64,000 nucleotides of DNA from Apium graveolens (GCF_009905375.1 NC_133655.1:170313141-170377140), one strand, 5' to 3'; positions 11,176-23,146 are shown, counted from the stretch's first letter. A program made the numbers and translations. Notes: a model not told the origin generated them from the letters alone.

Positions 11176-14100
11176 ATGGCGCCCAAGGATTTAATTGTTG
11201 ATGGAGCCAAGTTTATACCAAATAACTATGCTGCAATCTTCAACAAGGCTGAAGCTCCATCAGATTTGCACTTTGTGTAAGATTTCTTTGCAAATAATGA
11301 GATTGGGTATGCTTTGACCCAACCTCAAGCCATTTCAAGCCAACAAGTACTGACGTTTTGGCGGACTGGGATTTTTGATGATGGTGATGGTGGTGCTACT
11401 GGTACTCCAAGCATCGTATTTGAAGTAAATGATGTTGAACATGTAGTTACTCCTGGGGCAGTTCGCAAAGCTCTCCACTTACCAGAAGGCTGTACATTCT
11501 TAACAGTGGAGGACCCTGTTCTACAGCATCTAATGGCTAGTTTGGGTTATGAGCAAAGTTTGGGAAAGCTTGGACAACTGAAAAGAGCAAATATCAGGAA
11601 AGAATGGAGCTTTTTCTTTGATTGCATCACTAAGGCATTCGCCAATAAATGCTCCAACTTTAATGTTATTCCAATCATGAGTCAGCAAATCGGGTATGCT
11701 CTTATTCATCAAACTCACTTTGATTTTGCAAGTGTTGTGCTAGGTTTCATAGGGGATAGGATGACAGAGGATAGGAATGTAGTATACTTTGCTAGATTCT
11801 GTCAGCTTATATATATTTTTTGTGTCGATGAACCCCAACCTACCACTGATTTAATTCCACCCTTTAAGCTTGCAAAAAGGGATTTTAATGATTTGTTAAA
11901 TGCTGACATTAAGAAACGAGTGGTTAGACCCTTACAAATACCTTAGTTAGTGAAACAGATACTGGTAAATGTTAATCCTCAAACCTACACATCTGTTTAC
12001 CCTGATGTTCAACCCACATTCCAGCCACCACAACAGCCATCAGAACATACCACATCTACACAACCACCTCAACTTCTCAACCTCAACCTACTCAACCCTC
12101 AATCAGGACATATTTCAAACCATCACAGTCATCTCAATCTCAACCTTCAGCACATCCTGTGAAGCCTTCATCTTCCAAACCCAAGAGAACTAAGACAGTA
12201 CCTCAGACTCAACAGAAGAGAAGGAAACTTGTTCTGAGAGATGAGTCAGACACTGAGGAACAGGTTCCCATGTCTAAACCTGTTGGAGTAGAAGCTGAGA
12301 AGATCTCTTCTCAGAAAGACACTGTAACTGGGAGTTCTGGGCCTCTCAAAAGGCTTAGAAAGCTAAATCCATTAAAGCTCCTACAGTGTCTCCACCCTTT
12401 AAGAAATAGAAAAAGCAAAGAGCTCACAAGGACACAGTTGAGTCAGTATCAGAAGATAAAGAAGCAACTAAGGAAGGGGGTCAGGAATCTCTGATCCCAA
12501 CAGAACCAATTGTTATTGAATTACTTCCTTCAGCACAACCAGAAACTGCTCAAGACAGAGTACTTACTCCTCCTGTGTCACCTATAATTGAACAAGTACA
12601 TGCTGATGACCCAGGCACAAGTACTGAGATTGATATTCATAACTTGATTGTGCCTGAGGTTTTGTACTTAGAAGCTCCACCAAATCAAATCACTCCACCA
12701 ACAACACCAATTCTAGATGCTGATTTTAATGAAGATATTCCTACTACACCAATTCTGAATCTGGATGATTATAATCAGATTTTAGGTGGGCATCAAGGTT
12801 TGGCTGTTGATCAGAACTTAGTTGGAGATCAACACTTAGAGGATGATGTTGAAGCCTCAATAGACTCCCATACTATTCTTTTATCAGAGGATGTTGATGA
12901 TGCTGATTCTATAAGTTCTGATGCTACAAATGCTGAATTTACTGGTGCAGCTGCTGCCAATGTAGATGCTGATGCAGCTGGTCCATCAGGACATGCACCT
13001 CAACAAACTCCAAACAACCCTGAATTAATCAAGAAGTTTGTTAGAGAAGAGGCACCAGTACCTTGGAGTGAAACTCCTAGAGGAAGGGAGTGGACTAAGG
13101 AATGGAACAAAGTTGATTTTATTCCTTCTTTAACCATACTTGCTGATCACTTGACCAAAGCTGATGAGATGTTACTCAATGATGATTTCAAGACACAGCT
13201 CAGAGTTACTGCACTAAGTACAAGGCACCTTCAAGGTCAACAATCTGCAACTCAGGCCAAGGTAGACAAGATTCAAGAATCCATAAATCAGCAAGATATG
13301 CTTGTCAAGCTGGATAAGAAAAGATTTTTCAAACCTACCTTTGACAGAGTTGAATACATTGAGAAAACTCAGGAGAAGCAACAGGCTCAGATTGATGAAA
13401 TTTTGAAGAATCAAGCTTCTCATCAAAATCCAAATGCAAAACTGTTAAGACACTGAAGGGAAAGGATGATGAAAAAGATGACCAGGGAAACTCTGGAATG
13501 AGTGGAGGTCATGGTCAAGGTAAAGGTTTTTATCAAGCAAAGCTGGAACTAAAAGTCAAAGAACAAGTTCTGATACTGGGAGAAGAATAAGTTTTGATAC
13601 TGGTAAAAGGATAAGTTCTGATAAATATCTGGAACTTGATGAGGAAATTTTAAGACAGTTATTTCTGAAAGAAAATCCAGGAATGGACTTTGAGAGTCTA
13701 AAGGAAGAAGAAGCTAGACTTAAGTTAGAAAAAGTCAACTCCAAATCTCAAGCTTCTGTTGTTGAAAAGAAACTTCCTAAGGCTAAAGGCATTGTGATAA
13801 AAGAAAGGACAAATCCTGAGGCAACTAAAGCCAAATCACAAGTGGAGATAGATCCAAGGTCCAAGGGCAACGAAAAAGTTGATGAACCTGTAGTGGTTTT
13901 TGTGCCATTTGTGGATGAAGAAATATCTGATGAAGATACTAGTCTTACTCTGATAACAAGAAAGATTTCTCAAACAACCTTTGACATGGCTCATGTTGTT
14001 CAGAGTCAAGATATAGTAAGTTCTGATACAACAATGAAGCAAGCAACCTCTGACATAGCTCAAATTGGCTTGATATCATAAGATAAGGAAAGGGAAACCT

Positions 14101-14356
14101 CTGATATTACTCATGTTAAACCTTCAAAGTTACTCCTACCAGGATTCACCAAAGTTAAACAGACTCAATCTTTGAAGACTGCAACAAGTGGTTTTGAAGC
14201 AAGAGTTGTTACAGGAAAAGAAGCCAAAGATAAATCTGGATTGGGTAGTGCTGATGAAAGAAGAATACAGAACACAACCAATGATCCAACTTCTCTAAGT
14301 GAACCAGGTGTTGGAGCTATTCTTGAAAGATTGAATCAACTTGAATCTGTACAGAT
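11176..14356 (+). pseudogene. A2 extra 3' ORF, 5' part, split by B
   Basis: The likely start is ATG 11176 (MAPKDLIVDG). The frame is stopped at TAA 11278 and TAG 11944, with frameshifts further on. The N-terminal domain shows REWSFFF-type residues (KEWSFFFDCITKAFANKCSNF, then IGYALIHQTHFDF and VYFARFCQLIY). It is followed by a Pro/Gln-rich linker, a conserved PWSETPRGREWTKEWN block near 13060, and a probable coiled coil (about 13250-13430). The same order occurs in the A1 copy (44072-47887), and the N-terminal domain is also similar to B (22549). SIRE elements are known to carry an envelope-like ORF in this position. I see no signal peptide or membrane segment, so I call it only an additional ORF. 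Element B interrupts it at 14357. Confidence 0.7.
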
Positions 14357-15658
14357 TGAAAGGCATATGGCATAGCCTATTTGTATATTCGAGGATTTAA
14401 CTCAACTCAAATAAGAATGTAATAAGTAAATAGTGGATCTATCGTCAGAGAGATCTCACAAGTAACATCTGTCAAAGAGTTAAGAAACATTATTCATCTA
14501 CAGACTTGAAGACTTAATTCACTGGACGAAGCTCAAGAAATTGATCAAGCCTCAGTGATATAAATCAAGATTGTGGATTTAATCAAGTGACAGAGATCTC
14601 GTCAGGGTATCAATTAATTATAAGGATTTAGTCTGAAGAAAATCAAGAGTATCAAGGTCAAGGCTTGAAGAAACGTCACGGAAGTTAGTCACTCATGAAC
14701 CAGACAGTACATCGAGTGTCAACATTGAAGTGGTGGAATTGATTCATAATTGATAGTAATTTTCAGAAGATTTTCAGAAGAATGGTTGCTGCTCAAGATT
14801 AGTATTAATTCTCTATTAATTAATTAAGTCAAATAATTTAATTAAGAAAATAAATTATATCTGCAAAGATTAATTTATTAATTAATTGAATTAATTGATT
14901 AATTAATTCAGAATTAATATTAAGGATTTTCAGAATTATTATTAGATTAAAATCTAAATAATTCAGTAAGACAATGTGATTTGAACTACTATGACAATCG
15001 GTATGACAATTGATAGTCATACCAAAAGTCTTGCTAGTTCATTCTGATTGTCTTGCTAGCTATTGGGATTGTCTTGCTAGTTCAAAAGGATAGTCTCACC
15101 GAAAGTCCTACCAGTTCAAATGGATTATCATACCAGTTCATTTGATTGTCTTGCCGAAAGTCTTGCTGATTCAACTGGATTGTTCTGTTTACTTAAACAA
15201 CAAAACACAGCAGAAGACATTCATGCAATAATTCAACAGAACACACAAGTCAAGAACACAGCAGAAACAAAAGCAAATTATTTCATTTTTCATCTGCTTT
15301 ATTCAAGATCAAAATTCTAGATTGTAAAGTTAAATCCAAACCACTAGAATTATTTATCTTATTCTTGTGTAACAATCTAGCGGATTAAAATCCCTAGAAC
15401 TTAATCTCAAATCGCATTAAGCATTTGATCTTTTCATTACAAAAATAGAAAAAGTTCATGTCGAATTTATTCTAGATTTGTAATAATTGATTTGAGATTA
15501 ATCCCTTGTAACAGATACCGTTGTTGTAACACATTTCCAGTTTAACAAAAGTTTTATTTAACTTGAATTTTGTTTCACCTTTTTATTCCGCATTTTATTC
15601 GATTAAACGGTATTGTTTGTATTCAACCCCCCTTCTACAAACAAATTGGGACCTAACA
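14357..15658 (+). repeat. 5' LTR of B
   Basis: The 1302-bp LTR runs TGAAAGGCATATGGCATAG...CCTAACA. It is AT-rich at 14800-14960 and contains a short-repeat array (14989-15190). The primer site follows 2 bp later. Its partner is 40454-41757. Confidence 0.9.
14989..15190 (+). repeat. GATTGTCTTGC repeat array in B 5' LTR
   Basis: Seven to nine degenerate copies of a roughly 20-30 bp unit (GATTGTCTTGCTAGTTCA, with variants GATAGTCATACC and GATTATCATACCAGTTCA) occur, with one inverted copy (GACAATCGGTATGACAATT) at the left edge. The same words build the hairpins at 21599-22050. The counterpart in the 3' LTR is 41089-41285. Confidence 0.65.
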
Positions 15659-15660
15659 AT

Positions 15661-15673
15661 TGGTATCAGAGCC
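15661..15673 (+). other. Primer binding site of B
   Basis: TGGTATCAGAGCC starts 2 bp after the LTR end and is complementary to the initiator methionine tRNA 3' end. Confidence 0.85.
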
Positions 15674-15757
15674 TTCTGATTAACGTACAAATCTAGATCC
15701 TAGACTTTTGTGTTTCTTTCACTCCTTGAATTTTTATTCACTCAAAAAAAAATCATA

Positions 15758-18031
15758 ATGACTACACAAAAAGTTGGAACCGTTAAAATTCCACTTTTCG
15801 ATAAAGAAAATTATGTTATGTGGAAGAAGAAGATGCTACTGTTTTTACAAGTTGCTAATCCCAAATATCTGCAAGTGTTAAAGAAGGGTCCAAAAATTCC
15901 TATGGTTATTGAACCAGAGGTAATAGAAAATGATGTGGTGATCACCAAAGCGAGAACTTATGTGAAAGATCCTGAGGATTTCTCTCCTGCTGAAATAGAA
16001 GAAGCCTCCCTGGATGCTAGCCTTCAATTAATTTTAGTAGATTCCCTTAATCCCTTGATGAATAGACATGTGATGAATTGTAAAGATTCCAAACATATCT
16101 GGGAAACTATTGAGGTTATTAATGAAGGCACAGAGGAAGTTAGGGAGAACAAGTTAGAAATCCTAACCTCTGAGTATGAATACTTTAAATCCAATCCAGG
16201 AGAAGGAATCACTGAAGTGTTTGAGAGGTACAATGCATTGATCAACAACCTGAACATTAATGGTAAATACTATTCCATCAGGGAGGTCAACAAAAAGTTC
16301 CTTTTAACACTGCCAACTCATCTCGAACATAGAATCACTGCCATAAGAGAAGCAAGAGATCTGAGTGAGATTTCTTTGGAAAGACTCTATGGTGTGCTAA
16401 AGACTTATGAGTTGGAGCAGATTCAGCAGAAGGAAGTTTACGGGAAAGGAAGAGTAGTCAGCACGTCTACTGCTCTAGTAGCTGATGAACAACAACAACA
16501 ACCACAATATCAACAACAATCTCAACAGTCAGAAAGAATGGTACAGTCTTCCAAGGTTGAAGAAAATATGATAGTAGCAGAATTTGATCCTCCTACTACA
16601 AATCAATCAGGAGATGATTTTTATTTGTTGGAAGAACTGGAGCAATTGGAGGATGAGTCAATGGCCCTGATTGTCAAGAGATTCTCAAATGTCAGATTCA
16701 AAAGGAATCCCAAGTTCAAGTACAAGTCCAACTACAACAGATTCCAGAAAGGTGGATCTTCATCCTCTAACACCAGCAGTGGTGGGTATAAAATAGGGAT
16801 GGTTGATCGAAGCACCATTCGATGCTTCAACTGCAATGAGTTGGGACACTTTGCCACAGAATGCAGGAAGCCAAAACAAGTTAGGAAGAACTCTTACGAT
16901 TCTAATCAGAAGAGTAAATCTGAAAGGGCTTACCTGGAAAAGGGAAGAAGCTGGGATGATACTGACAGTGAAGATGAAGAAGTTGGGAATCTTGCTCTCA
17001 TGGCTAGTGATGCAAACATCTCATCGTCAAGAAAAGAGGTAAAATTTACTGATGCTGAATTAGTTTATCATCTAGGAGGTTCCTTAGATTGTGCTCGTCG
17101 TGATAATGAATTGTTAAATCAACAAATCAAAGACCTTGAGAAAGAGGTCAATGAATTAAGACTTGTGCACATTAATCAAGATAAATTAAAAGAACAAGTA
17201 TCTTTTCTAGAGAATAGAGTTGACTGTTATAGACAACTTGAAACTATTCTCAAAGACAAGATCACCGGTCTTGAGGCTAAGGTTAAAGCTTACTTTAATT
17301 CTTGTTCGAAGTCCAAAGAGTTTTACAATAAGCAAGCTATTAATCAAACATCTGGAATAGGTTATGATTACAATGCTGCTATTGGAAAATTAGGCATAAA
17401 CTCCCCTCCTCATGTCTGTGCTAAAGGCAGGGAAGTACCACATGTGCTTAAGGGTGTTGATGAACCCCTCTATAAAGAATTAATTGTTGAACCATTTGAT
17501 GAGACCTCTTTTATTATTCAAGAAGAAATTCATGCTGAAGATAATGCTAATGAGAAAGCTGTCTCCAAGTCAAGTGTGTCAAAAGTTACAGTCAAGGTTG
17601 TGAAAGCAACTGAGACTAACTCAGACACACATGAGTTGGATAACACAAATGCCATGTCTACCATGCATAAGTTGCCTATTGTTAATCCCTCTCATAAAGC
17701 ATGTGGTGTTCCTGATTGTATGTCTTGTGCTTTTAATCTGATGTATGCTTATTTTAATGGTAAGCATGTTTCTACTGATAAGACTACTCCTCGTCAGCAT
17801 GTGAATAATAGAAAGCATGATAGGTCTAAGACTGCTAGTCCTTCTAAAGCTAGAAAGGAGACATTTGTGCCTAAGCCTAAACAGAAATTTGTCAAGGCTG
17901 TTCACAAGGTCAAATGTCCAGTCATTGAGAAAGTTGAGAATATTAAAATTAAGAATGTTGTTTTGCCTGATAAAGGCCAATTTTACAAATATACCGGACC
18001 CAGCCAAGCTTGGGTTCTGAAGAAGGTCTAA
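15758..18031 (+). CDS. gag: B Gag polyprotein
   Basis: This is the capsid/nucleocapsid protein of the retrotransposon. I chose ATG 15758 ([19 protein letters not shown]) because the [17 protein letters not shown] segment is the usual copia Gag N-terminus; the frame is open further upstream, to 15710. The product is 757 aa. The capsid-type region spans about 1-230 and is followed by a Gln-rich stretch (about 245-265). One CCHC knuckle ([14 protein letters not shown]) begins at residue 356. About 390 residues follow with a strong coiled coil (near 440-510) and a Cys cluster (CGVPDCMSC, from 17702). The frame ends WVLKKV-TAA at 18029. Pol begins a few bases on in the +1 frame. The reading frame is intact. 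Confidence 0.85.
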   Translation: MTTQKVGTVKIPLFDKENYVMWKKKMLLFLQVANPKYLQVLKKGPKIPMVIEPEVIENDVVITKARTYVKDPEDFSPAEIEEASLDASLQLILVDSLNPLMNRHVMNCKDSKHIWETIEVINEGTEEVRENKLEILTSEYEYFKSNPGEGITEVFERYNALINNLNINGKYYSIREVNKKFLLTLPTHLEHRITAIREARDLSEISLERLYGVLKTYELEQIQQKEVYGKGRVVSTSTALVADEQQQQPQYQQQSQQSERMVQSSKVEENMIVAEFDPPTTNQSGDDFYLLEELEQLEDESMALIVKRFSNVRFKRNPKFKYKSNYNRFQKGGSSSSNTSSGGYKIGMVDRSTIRCFNCNELGHFATECRKPKQVRKNSYDSNQKSKSERAYLEKGRSWDDTDSEDEEVGNLALMASDANISSSRKEVKFTDAELVYHLGGSLDCARRDNELLNQQIKDLEKEVNELRLVHINQDKLKEQVSFLENRVDCYRQLETILKDKITGLEAKVKAYFNSCSKSKEFYNKQAINQTSGIGYDYNAAIGKLGINSPPHVCAKGREVPHVLKGVDEPLYKELIVEPFDETSFIIQEEIHAEDNANEKAVSKSSVSKVTVKVVKATETNSDTHELDNTNAMSTMHKLPIVNPSHKACGVPDCMSCAFNLMYAYFNGKHVSTDKTTPRQHVNNRKHDRSKTASPSKARKETFVPKPKQKFVKAVHKVKCPVIEKVENIKIKNVVLPDKGQFYKYTGPSQAWVLKKV

Positions 18032-18041
18032 TCCATTTGTA

Positions 18042-21000
18042 TTGCAGGGCATTAAACAGGTACAACCGGTAGTGTGGATTCTTGACAGCGGATCGTCAAG
18101 ACATATGACCGGAGATAGAGCCCTGCTATCAAATGTGGTTGAGAAAGCTGACCCAGTGGTTACCTTTGGAGATAACAGCAAAGGTTCAACGGAGGGATAT
18201 GGCTGTTTGCTAGCTGGAAATGTTATCATTGAAAATGTGTATGTTGTGCAAGGACTTGAACACAATCTGCTTAGCATTAGTCAGTTCTGTGACAATGGCT
18301 ACAATGTTTTATTCGACAAGCTGAAGTGTCAGATTCTGCACAAGAAAAGTGAAAAACCCTTCTTGATGGGAATCCGGAAAGGAAATCTGTTCGTAGCTGA
18401 CATGAACTCTGAAAGCAATTCTGAAGTCAATTGTTTCTATGCAAAGGCATCGTCAGATGAGAGTTGGCTATGGCACAAGAGACTTTCTCATCTCAATTTC
18501 AAAACAATGAATTCTCTTATCAAAAGAGAATTGGTCAGAGGTCTGCCTCAGCTGGAATTCTCCCCAAAAGGACTATGTGAGGCTTGCCAGAAAGGAAAGT
18601 CAAAGAAAGCAAGTCACAAAGGCACTGACACATCTTCCATAACTGGTGTTCTGCAATTATTGCACATGGATTTATTTGGACCAGTTAATGTCCTTTCGAT
18701 GTCAAAGAAGTGTTACTGTCTTGTGATAGTTGATGACTATTCCAAGTATACGTGGGTTTTATTTCTTCACTCTAAGGATGAAACACCACAAGTTGTGATT
18801 GATCATATCAAGATGATTGAGTTAGATTCTAATGTCCCTGTTAGAGCAATAAGGTCATCTAATGGAACAGAATTCAAGAATTCACTTCTCAATGGATTCT
18901 GTACAGACAAAGGGATTACCAGACAATTTTCAGCTCCTAGAACCCCTCAGCAAAATGGAGTGGTAGAAAGGAAGAATCGTACATTGATTGAAGCTGCAAG
19001 AACGATGTTAAGTGAATCAGGTCTTCCAATGTACTTTTGGGCTAAAGCTGTCAATACTGCATGTTATACTCAGAATCGAACTCTAATCAACAAAGACTTC
19101 ATGAAAACTCCTTATGAGATTTTGAATGAACAGAAACCTTCTATCAAATACTTTCATGTATTTGGTTCCAGATGCTTCGTGCTCAAGGATGGAGATGATC
19201 GTCGTGGTAAATTCGAGGAAAATGCATATAAGGGTATTTTTGTTGGATATGGAAGAAGATCATACAGAGTGTATATCATTGATCAACACAAAATAACTGA
19301 AAGTGTCAATGTTACATTTGATGACACTAAATTCCCTAGTATCCAAACTGAAGATCTTTCTGAGAAACTGAAGTTTGATGATATGTCAGATTCAGAATCA
19401 GAACATGGTCAAGAACCTGAGGTTGTTGCTGGTGAAGAACCTGTTAATCATGATGATACTCAAGGTAATAGTGATGGAAACTTTGGCAACAATAGAAATA
19501 CCACTGCTACTGACGGAGAATCTTCAAGTCAACATGGCAACAACTCAGGGGGAGATGCTGAAGGATCATCTAGTAGGACACAACATCACAATGAATTTCA
19601 AGGCGAATCATCAAGATCAAATCTTCCAAGACAGACTGTCTGGAATAAAGCTCATCCTTTTGAGTTGATTATTGGTGATCCAGATGTTGGAGTCAGAACT
19701 AGACGTGCTACTCAAAATGAATGTCTGTTCTCAGGATTTCTTTCTGAGATGGAACCTAAGAAGATTGAGGAAGCACTGACTGATCCAGATTGGGTGATTG
19801 CTATGCAAGATGAGCTCAATCAGTTTGAAAGTCAACAAGTCTGGAAACTGGTACCTAGACCTACACACAAGAAAGTTGTTGGTACTAGGTGGGTATTCAG
19901 GAATAAACTAGATAAAGATGGTGTGGTTACAAGAAACAAGGCAAGACTGGTAGCAAAAGGGTATTCTCAAGCTGAAGGCATTGATTATGATGAAACCTAT
20001 GCTCCAGTGGCTAGACTTGAGGCCATCAGGATATTTCTGGCATTCGCAGCATTCTCAAACTTTAAAGTTTATCAAATGGATGTCAAGAGCGCCTTTCTGA
20101 ATGGAAAGCTGGATGAAGAGGTATATGTAGAGCAACCTCCTGGTTTTGAAGATCCAGATCATTTGGATTTTTTCTTCTTTCTTTTCAAGGCTATCTATGG
20201 GCTCAAACAGTCTCCAAGAAAATGGTATGACACTCTCTCTGAATTTCTTATTGAAAATAGTTTTATTAGAGGTGTCATAGACAAAACTCTCTTTTCTAAA
20301 AAACATAAGAATGATACTATATTAGTCCAAGTCTATGTGGATGATATAATATTTGGGTCTACTAATGATAATCTCTGTAAGAGATTTGCTAAGTTAATGC
20401 ACAGCAAGTTTGAAATGAGCATGATGGGAGAGCTGAAGTTCTTTCTTGGATTACAAGTAAATCAAAGGTTAGATGGAACATTTATTTGTCATTCCAATTA
20501 TCTCAAGGAACTCCTCAAAAAGTACAATCTAGAGGATTCTGCATCAGCAAGGACTCCATCAACTACAGCTGTCAAGCTTGGACCATGTGAAAACTCCGTT
20601 AAGGTAGATGTCACAAGCTACAGAGGTATGATTGGCTCGTTACTCTATCTTACTGCAAGTAGACCAGATATTATGTATGCTACATGCTTATGTGCAAGGT
20701 TCCAAGCGGATCCTAGAGATATTCATCTCATTGCTGTTAAACGAATCTTAAGATATCTTAAGGGAACACCAAATCTAGGTATTTGGTACCCTAAAGAATC
20801 TGGTTTTAACCTTGTTGGATATACAGATTCAGATTACGCAGGAAGTGTTGTTGATAGGTAAAGCACCTTAGGGAGTTGTCAATTCCTAGGTAGCAGGCTA
20901 GTCTCATGGTACAGCAAGAAACAGCAAACAGTTTCCAACTCAACGGCCGAGGCTGAATATATTGCTGCTGGAAGCTGCTGTGCTCAGATCTTGTGGATTA

Positions 21001-21284
21001 GGAACCAGCTACGAGACTATGGCTCTGTATTGAACAAAATTCCTATTTTATGTGACAATACAAGTGCAATAGCCATCACCAACAACCCTGTGCAGCACTC
21101 GAGGACAAAGCACATTGACATCAGGTATCATTTTATTAGAGAGCACGTCATGAATGGTACTGTTGAACTATTTTTTGTTCCAACAGAAGAACAAATAGCA
21201 GATATTTTCACTAAACCACTTGATGAATCCACATTTACCAGATTAGTTGATAAATTGGGCATATTGAATAGTTTTAGTGATTAA
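18042..21284 (+). pseudogene. pol: B Pol (PR-INT-RT-RH) with premature stop in RNase H
   Basis: Protease [13 protein letters not shown] is near the start. The integrase zinc finger is [10 protein letters not shown]...CEACQKGK. The integrase core has HMDLFGPVN and GVVERKNRT, but the expected second Asp (IRSDNG in relatives) reads IRSSNG, with Ser at 18858-18860. Reverse transcriptase has [26 protein letters not shown] and [11 protein letters not shown] (near 20332). An odd Phe run (DFFFFLF) near 20168 replaces the usual sequence before the [12 protein letters not shown] motif. TAA at 20859, in the DRKSTSG-type motif of RNase H, truncates the protein. The same frame then continues to 21284 with AEAEYIAAGSCCAQILW and ADIFTKPL. 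The frame is +1 relative to gag. Full-length Pol cannot be made by ordinary reading. Confidence 0.85.
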
Positions 21285-21652
21285 TTTAGTTAATATCTGA
21301 GATCTGTTCTTGAATGAATTTACAAATGAATTTAAAAATTCATTTGCAAATTTATTTTATCATTTTATCATATTTCTTGTTTAATTCTATGTAATTTATA
21401 TTATCTTATCTGTTTTATTTACTCTTCTTGTTAATTTCAAATATCTCAGAATATTTTATTTTCTCTAAAAATATTTTTCTATGAATTTTATTTGCTAAAA
21501 TTCAACAGAAATCTATTTTTGGAATAAAAATAATTAATTCTGAAATATTGTCTTTGTTTTTATAAATATTTTCTGTAATAGTATATGATTGTCTTTCTAC
21601 TGGAATGACAATCGGCAAGACAATTAAAATTGTCTTGCTGAAAATCATTTCA

Positions 21653-21704
<52 letters not shown>

Positions 21705-22548
21705 CTGTTAATACTAATTCTGCTTATAATTGTTTTATTTCCAGAATGACAATCGGCAAGACAATTGAAATTGTCTTGCTGAAAGTCATTTCAGTATATA
21801 ATTGTGTTATTTTGGTTATCAGCATAGTTTTATACTGGCAAGACAATCGGTATGACTATCAATTGTCTTGCCAGTTATAAACCTTATATTTAAATATTTT
21901 CCTTTTAATTTTTACTGGTATGACAATCGGTATGACTATCAGATTGTCATACCAGTTATATATATTTAGTGTTTATTAATTTTATTTCAATTATTTTTCT
22001 GTCTTTAAGCTGGTGTGACAATCGGTATGACAATCCGATTGTCATACCAGTTATACTACTTAATCGTTTTTGTGTGTTTTAATTTTCATCAGTTCAGTTC
22101 AAAAAAAAAAACCAACAGTCTTTCTCTCTTATTTCTCTCTCTCTCTCTATTCGAACACATCTCAACCGCCATTGATCTCCTTTGCTCGAGTTTTTACTCA
22201 GCAATCTTACTCCTGTTATATATACTTACATATATATACATACAGGAGTGCTGCCAAATTTTTTTTTTTCAAAACTGTTTTTTTTTCGAATCATTTTTTT
22301 TCCCTTCAAATTCAGTTTGTGTTTGTTGATTTTGGGTATTTTTATTTTTTATTTTTAATTTCTGTTGTGTGTCGTTTGGTTTTTTCAAATCTGCGTTTAT
22401 GAGTTAAGAATTTTAACGAGATTCATTTCTGTCTAAATTTTTCGATTATAATTAATTTAATTCGAATTATTAAATTAATTTAATTAATTCGAATTTTCTT
22501 AATATTATTCTTAAAATTCTGAAAGTGTGTGTCTTATTATTATTTTAA
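21285..22548 (+). other. B spacer between RNase H and extra ORF
   Basis: This AT-rich non-coding stretch contains five hairpin modules (21599-22050), an (AT)n microsatellite at about 21656-21701, and a CT-rich promoter-like segment (about 22115-22150) followed by TATATATAC near 22217. Short open frames are low-complexity and are not supported as genes. Confidence 0.6.
21599..22050. repeat. Array of five hairpin modules in B
   Basis: Five inverted repeats lie at 21599-21654, 21741-21794, 21834-21875, 21914-21956 and 22010-22050. The arms are variants of ACTGGNAWGACAATCGG. Module 4 has perfect 15-bp arms (ACTGGTATGACAATC), module 3 has 14-bp arms (ACTGGCAAGACAAT), and module 1 has 26-nt arms with five mismatches. 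The words match the array in the B LTRs. A regulatory role for the downstream ORF is inferred. Confidence 0.75.
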
Positions 22549-23146
22549 ATGGCTCTCAATTTCCAAATTGTCGCGCATAATCAAGTTGGTTATTTTAATC
22601 CAGAAAAATGTGATGTGGAAAAATTTAAGCCATGGATTAAATTTTTAAATGACCATTCGATTGTTAGCTCTGCTATTAAATCAAATGTGATTTTAAATGT
22701 CGATTTGCTTAGACTGATTTGCACAACCTCTACTGTGGCCGATGATTCAAAATCTTTTTCATTCACCGTGGCAAACACACAGTATGTAGTTGATGAAACA
22801 GTCGTCAATCAAGCGTTAAATTTTCCATTGGATAATTTCTGTAATTTACCCTCTGAAAATGATATCACAAACTTTTTCCATGCTATTCACTATCAGGGGG
22901 TGATCAATTTAACCAAACTTTCAAAATCCAATTTGGTGTCTGAATGGGACATTTTCTTCGATACACTTTCTAAAGTGTTTGCCAACTGCACTAAATCCAA
23001 CTTTCACAACATCACTTCCACTCTGCAGTATATTGGTCTTGCGGTTGTTTTCAATCAAAGGATCAATTTTGGCAAACTACTTTTTTCCATTCTCTTGAGA
23101 CGTCTCACTACTGCTTTACGTGATCATTCTACAAATCGTAGGGTAT
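22549..23146 (+). pseudogene. B extra 3' ORF, N-terminal part, split by C
   Basis: The frame starts at ATG 22549 (MALNFQIVAHNQVGYFNPEK) after a long leader. The first 199 codons are open and are then cut by element C. The domain (SEWDIFFDTLSKVFANCTKSNF...LQYIGLAVVFNQ) aligns by eye with the A1 and A2 extra ORFs (EWSFFFD..TKAFANKCSNF...QQIGYALIHQTHF). The target duplication GGTAT is at 23142-23146, and the frame resumes at 37379 without shift. The biochemical role is unknown to me. The position matches the envelope-like ORF of SIRE elements, but no membrane segment is evident. Confidence 0.7.

Noticed and set aside
18026..18047. A real 22-nt GT-AG intron at the B gag-pol boundary
   Set aside because: It would restore frame but is far below the minimum plant intron length. 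Only the acceptor-like word is kept as a finding.
17621..18277. 218-codon antisense frame across the B gag-pol junction
   Set aside because: It is a shadow of the strongly supported sense gag and pol frames, with no domain.
21656..21701. (AT)n microsatellite between B hairpins
   Set aside because: A simple repeat with no support for function beyond possible local melting.
21599..22050. CRISPR-like array of spaced repeats
   Set aside because: The units are inverted repeats with diverged arms inside a plant retrotransposon, with no constant direct repeat and unique spacer pattern.
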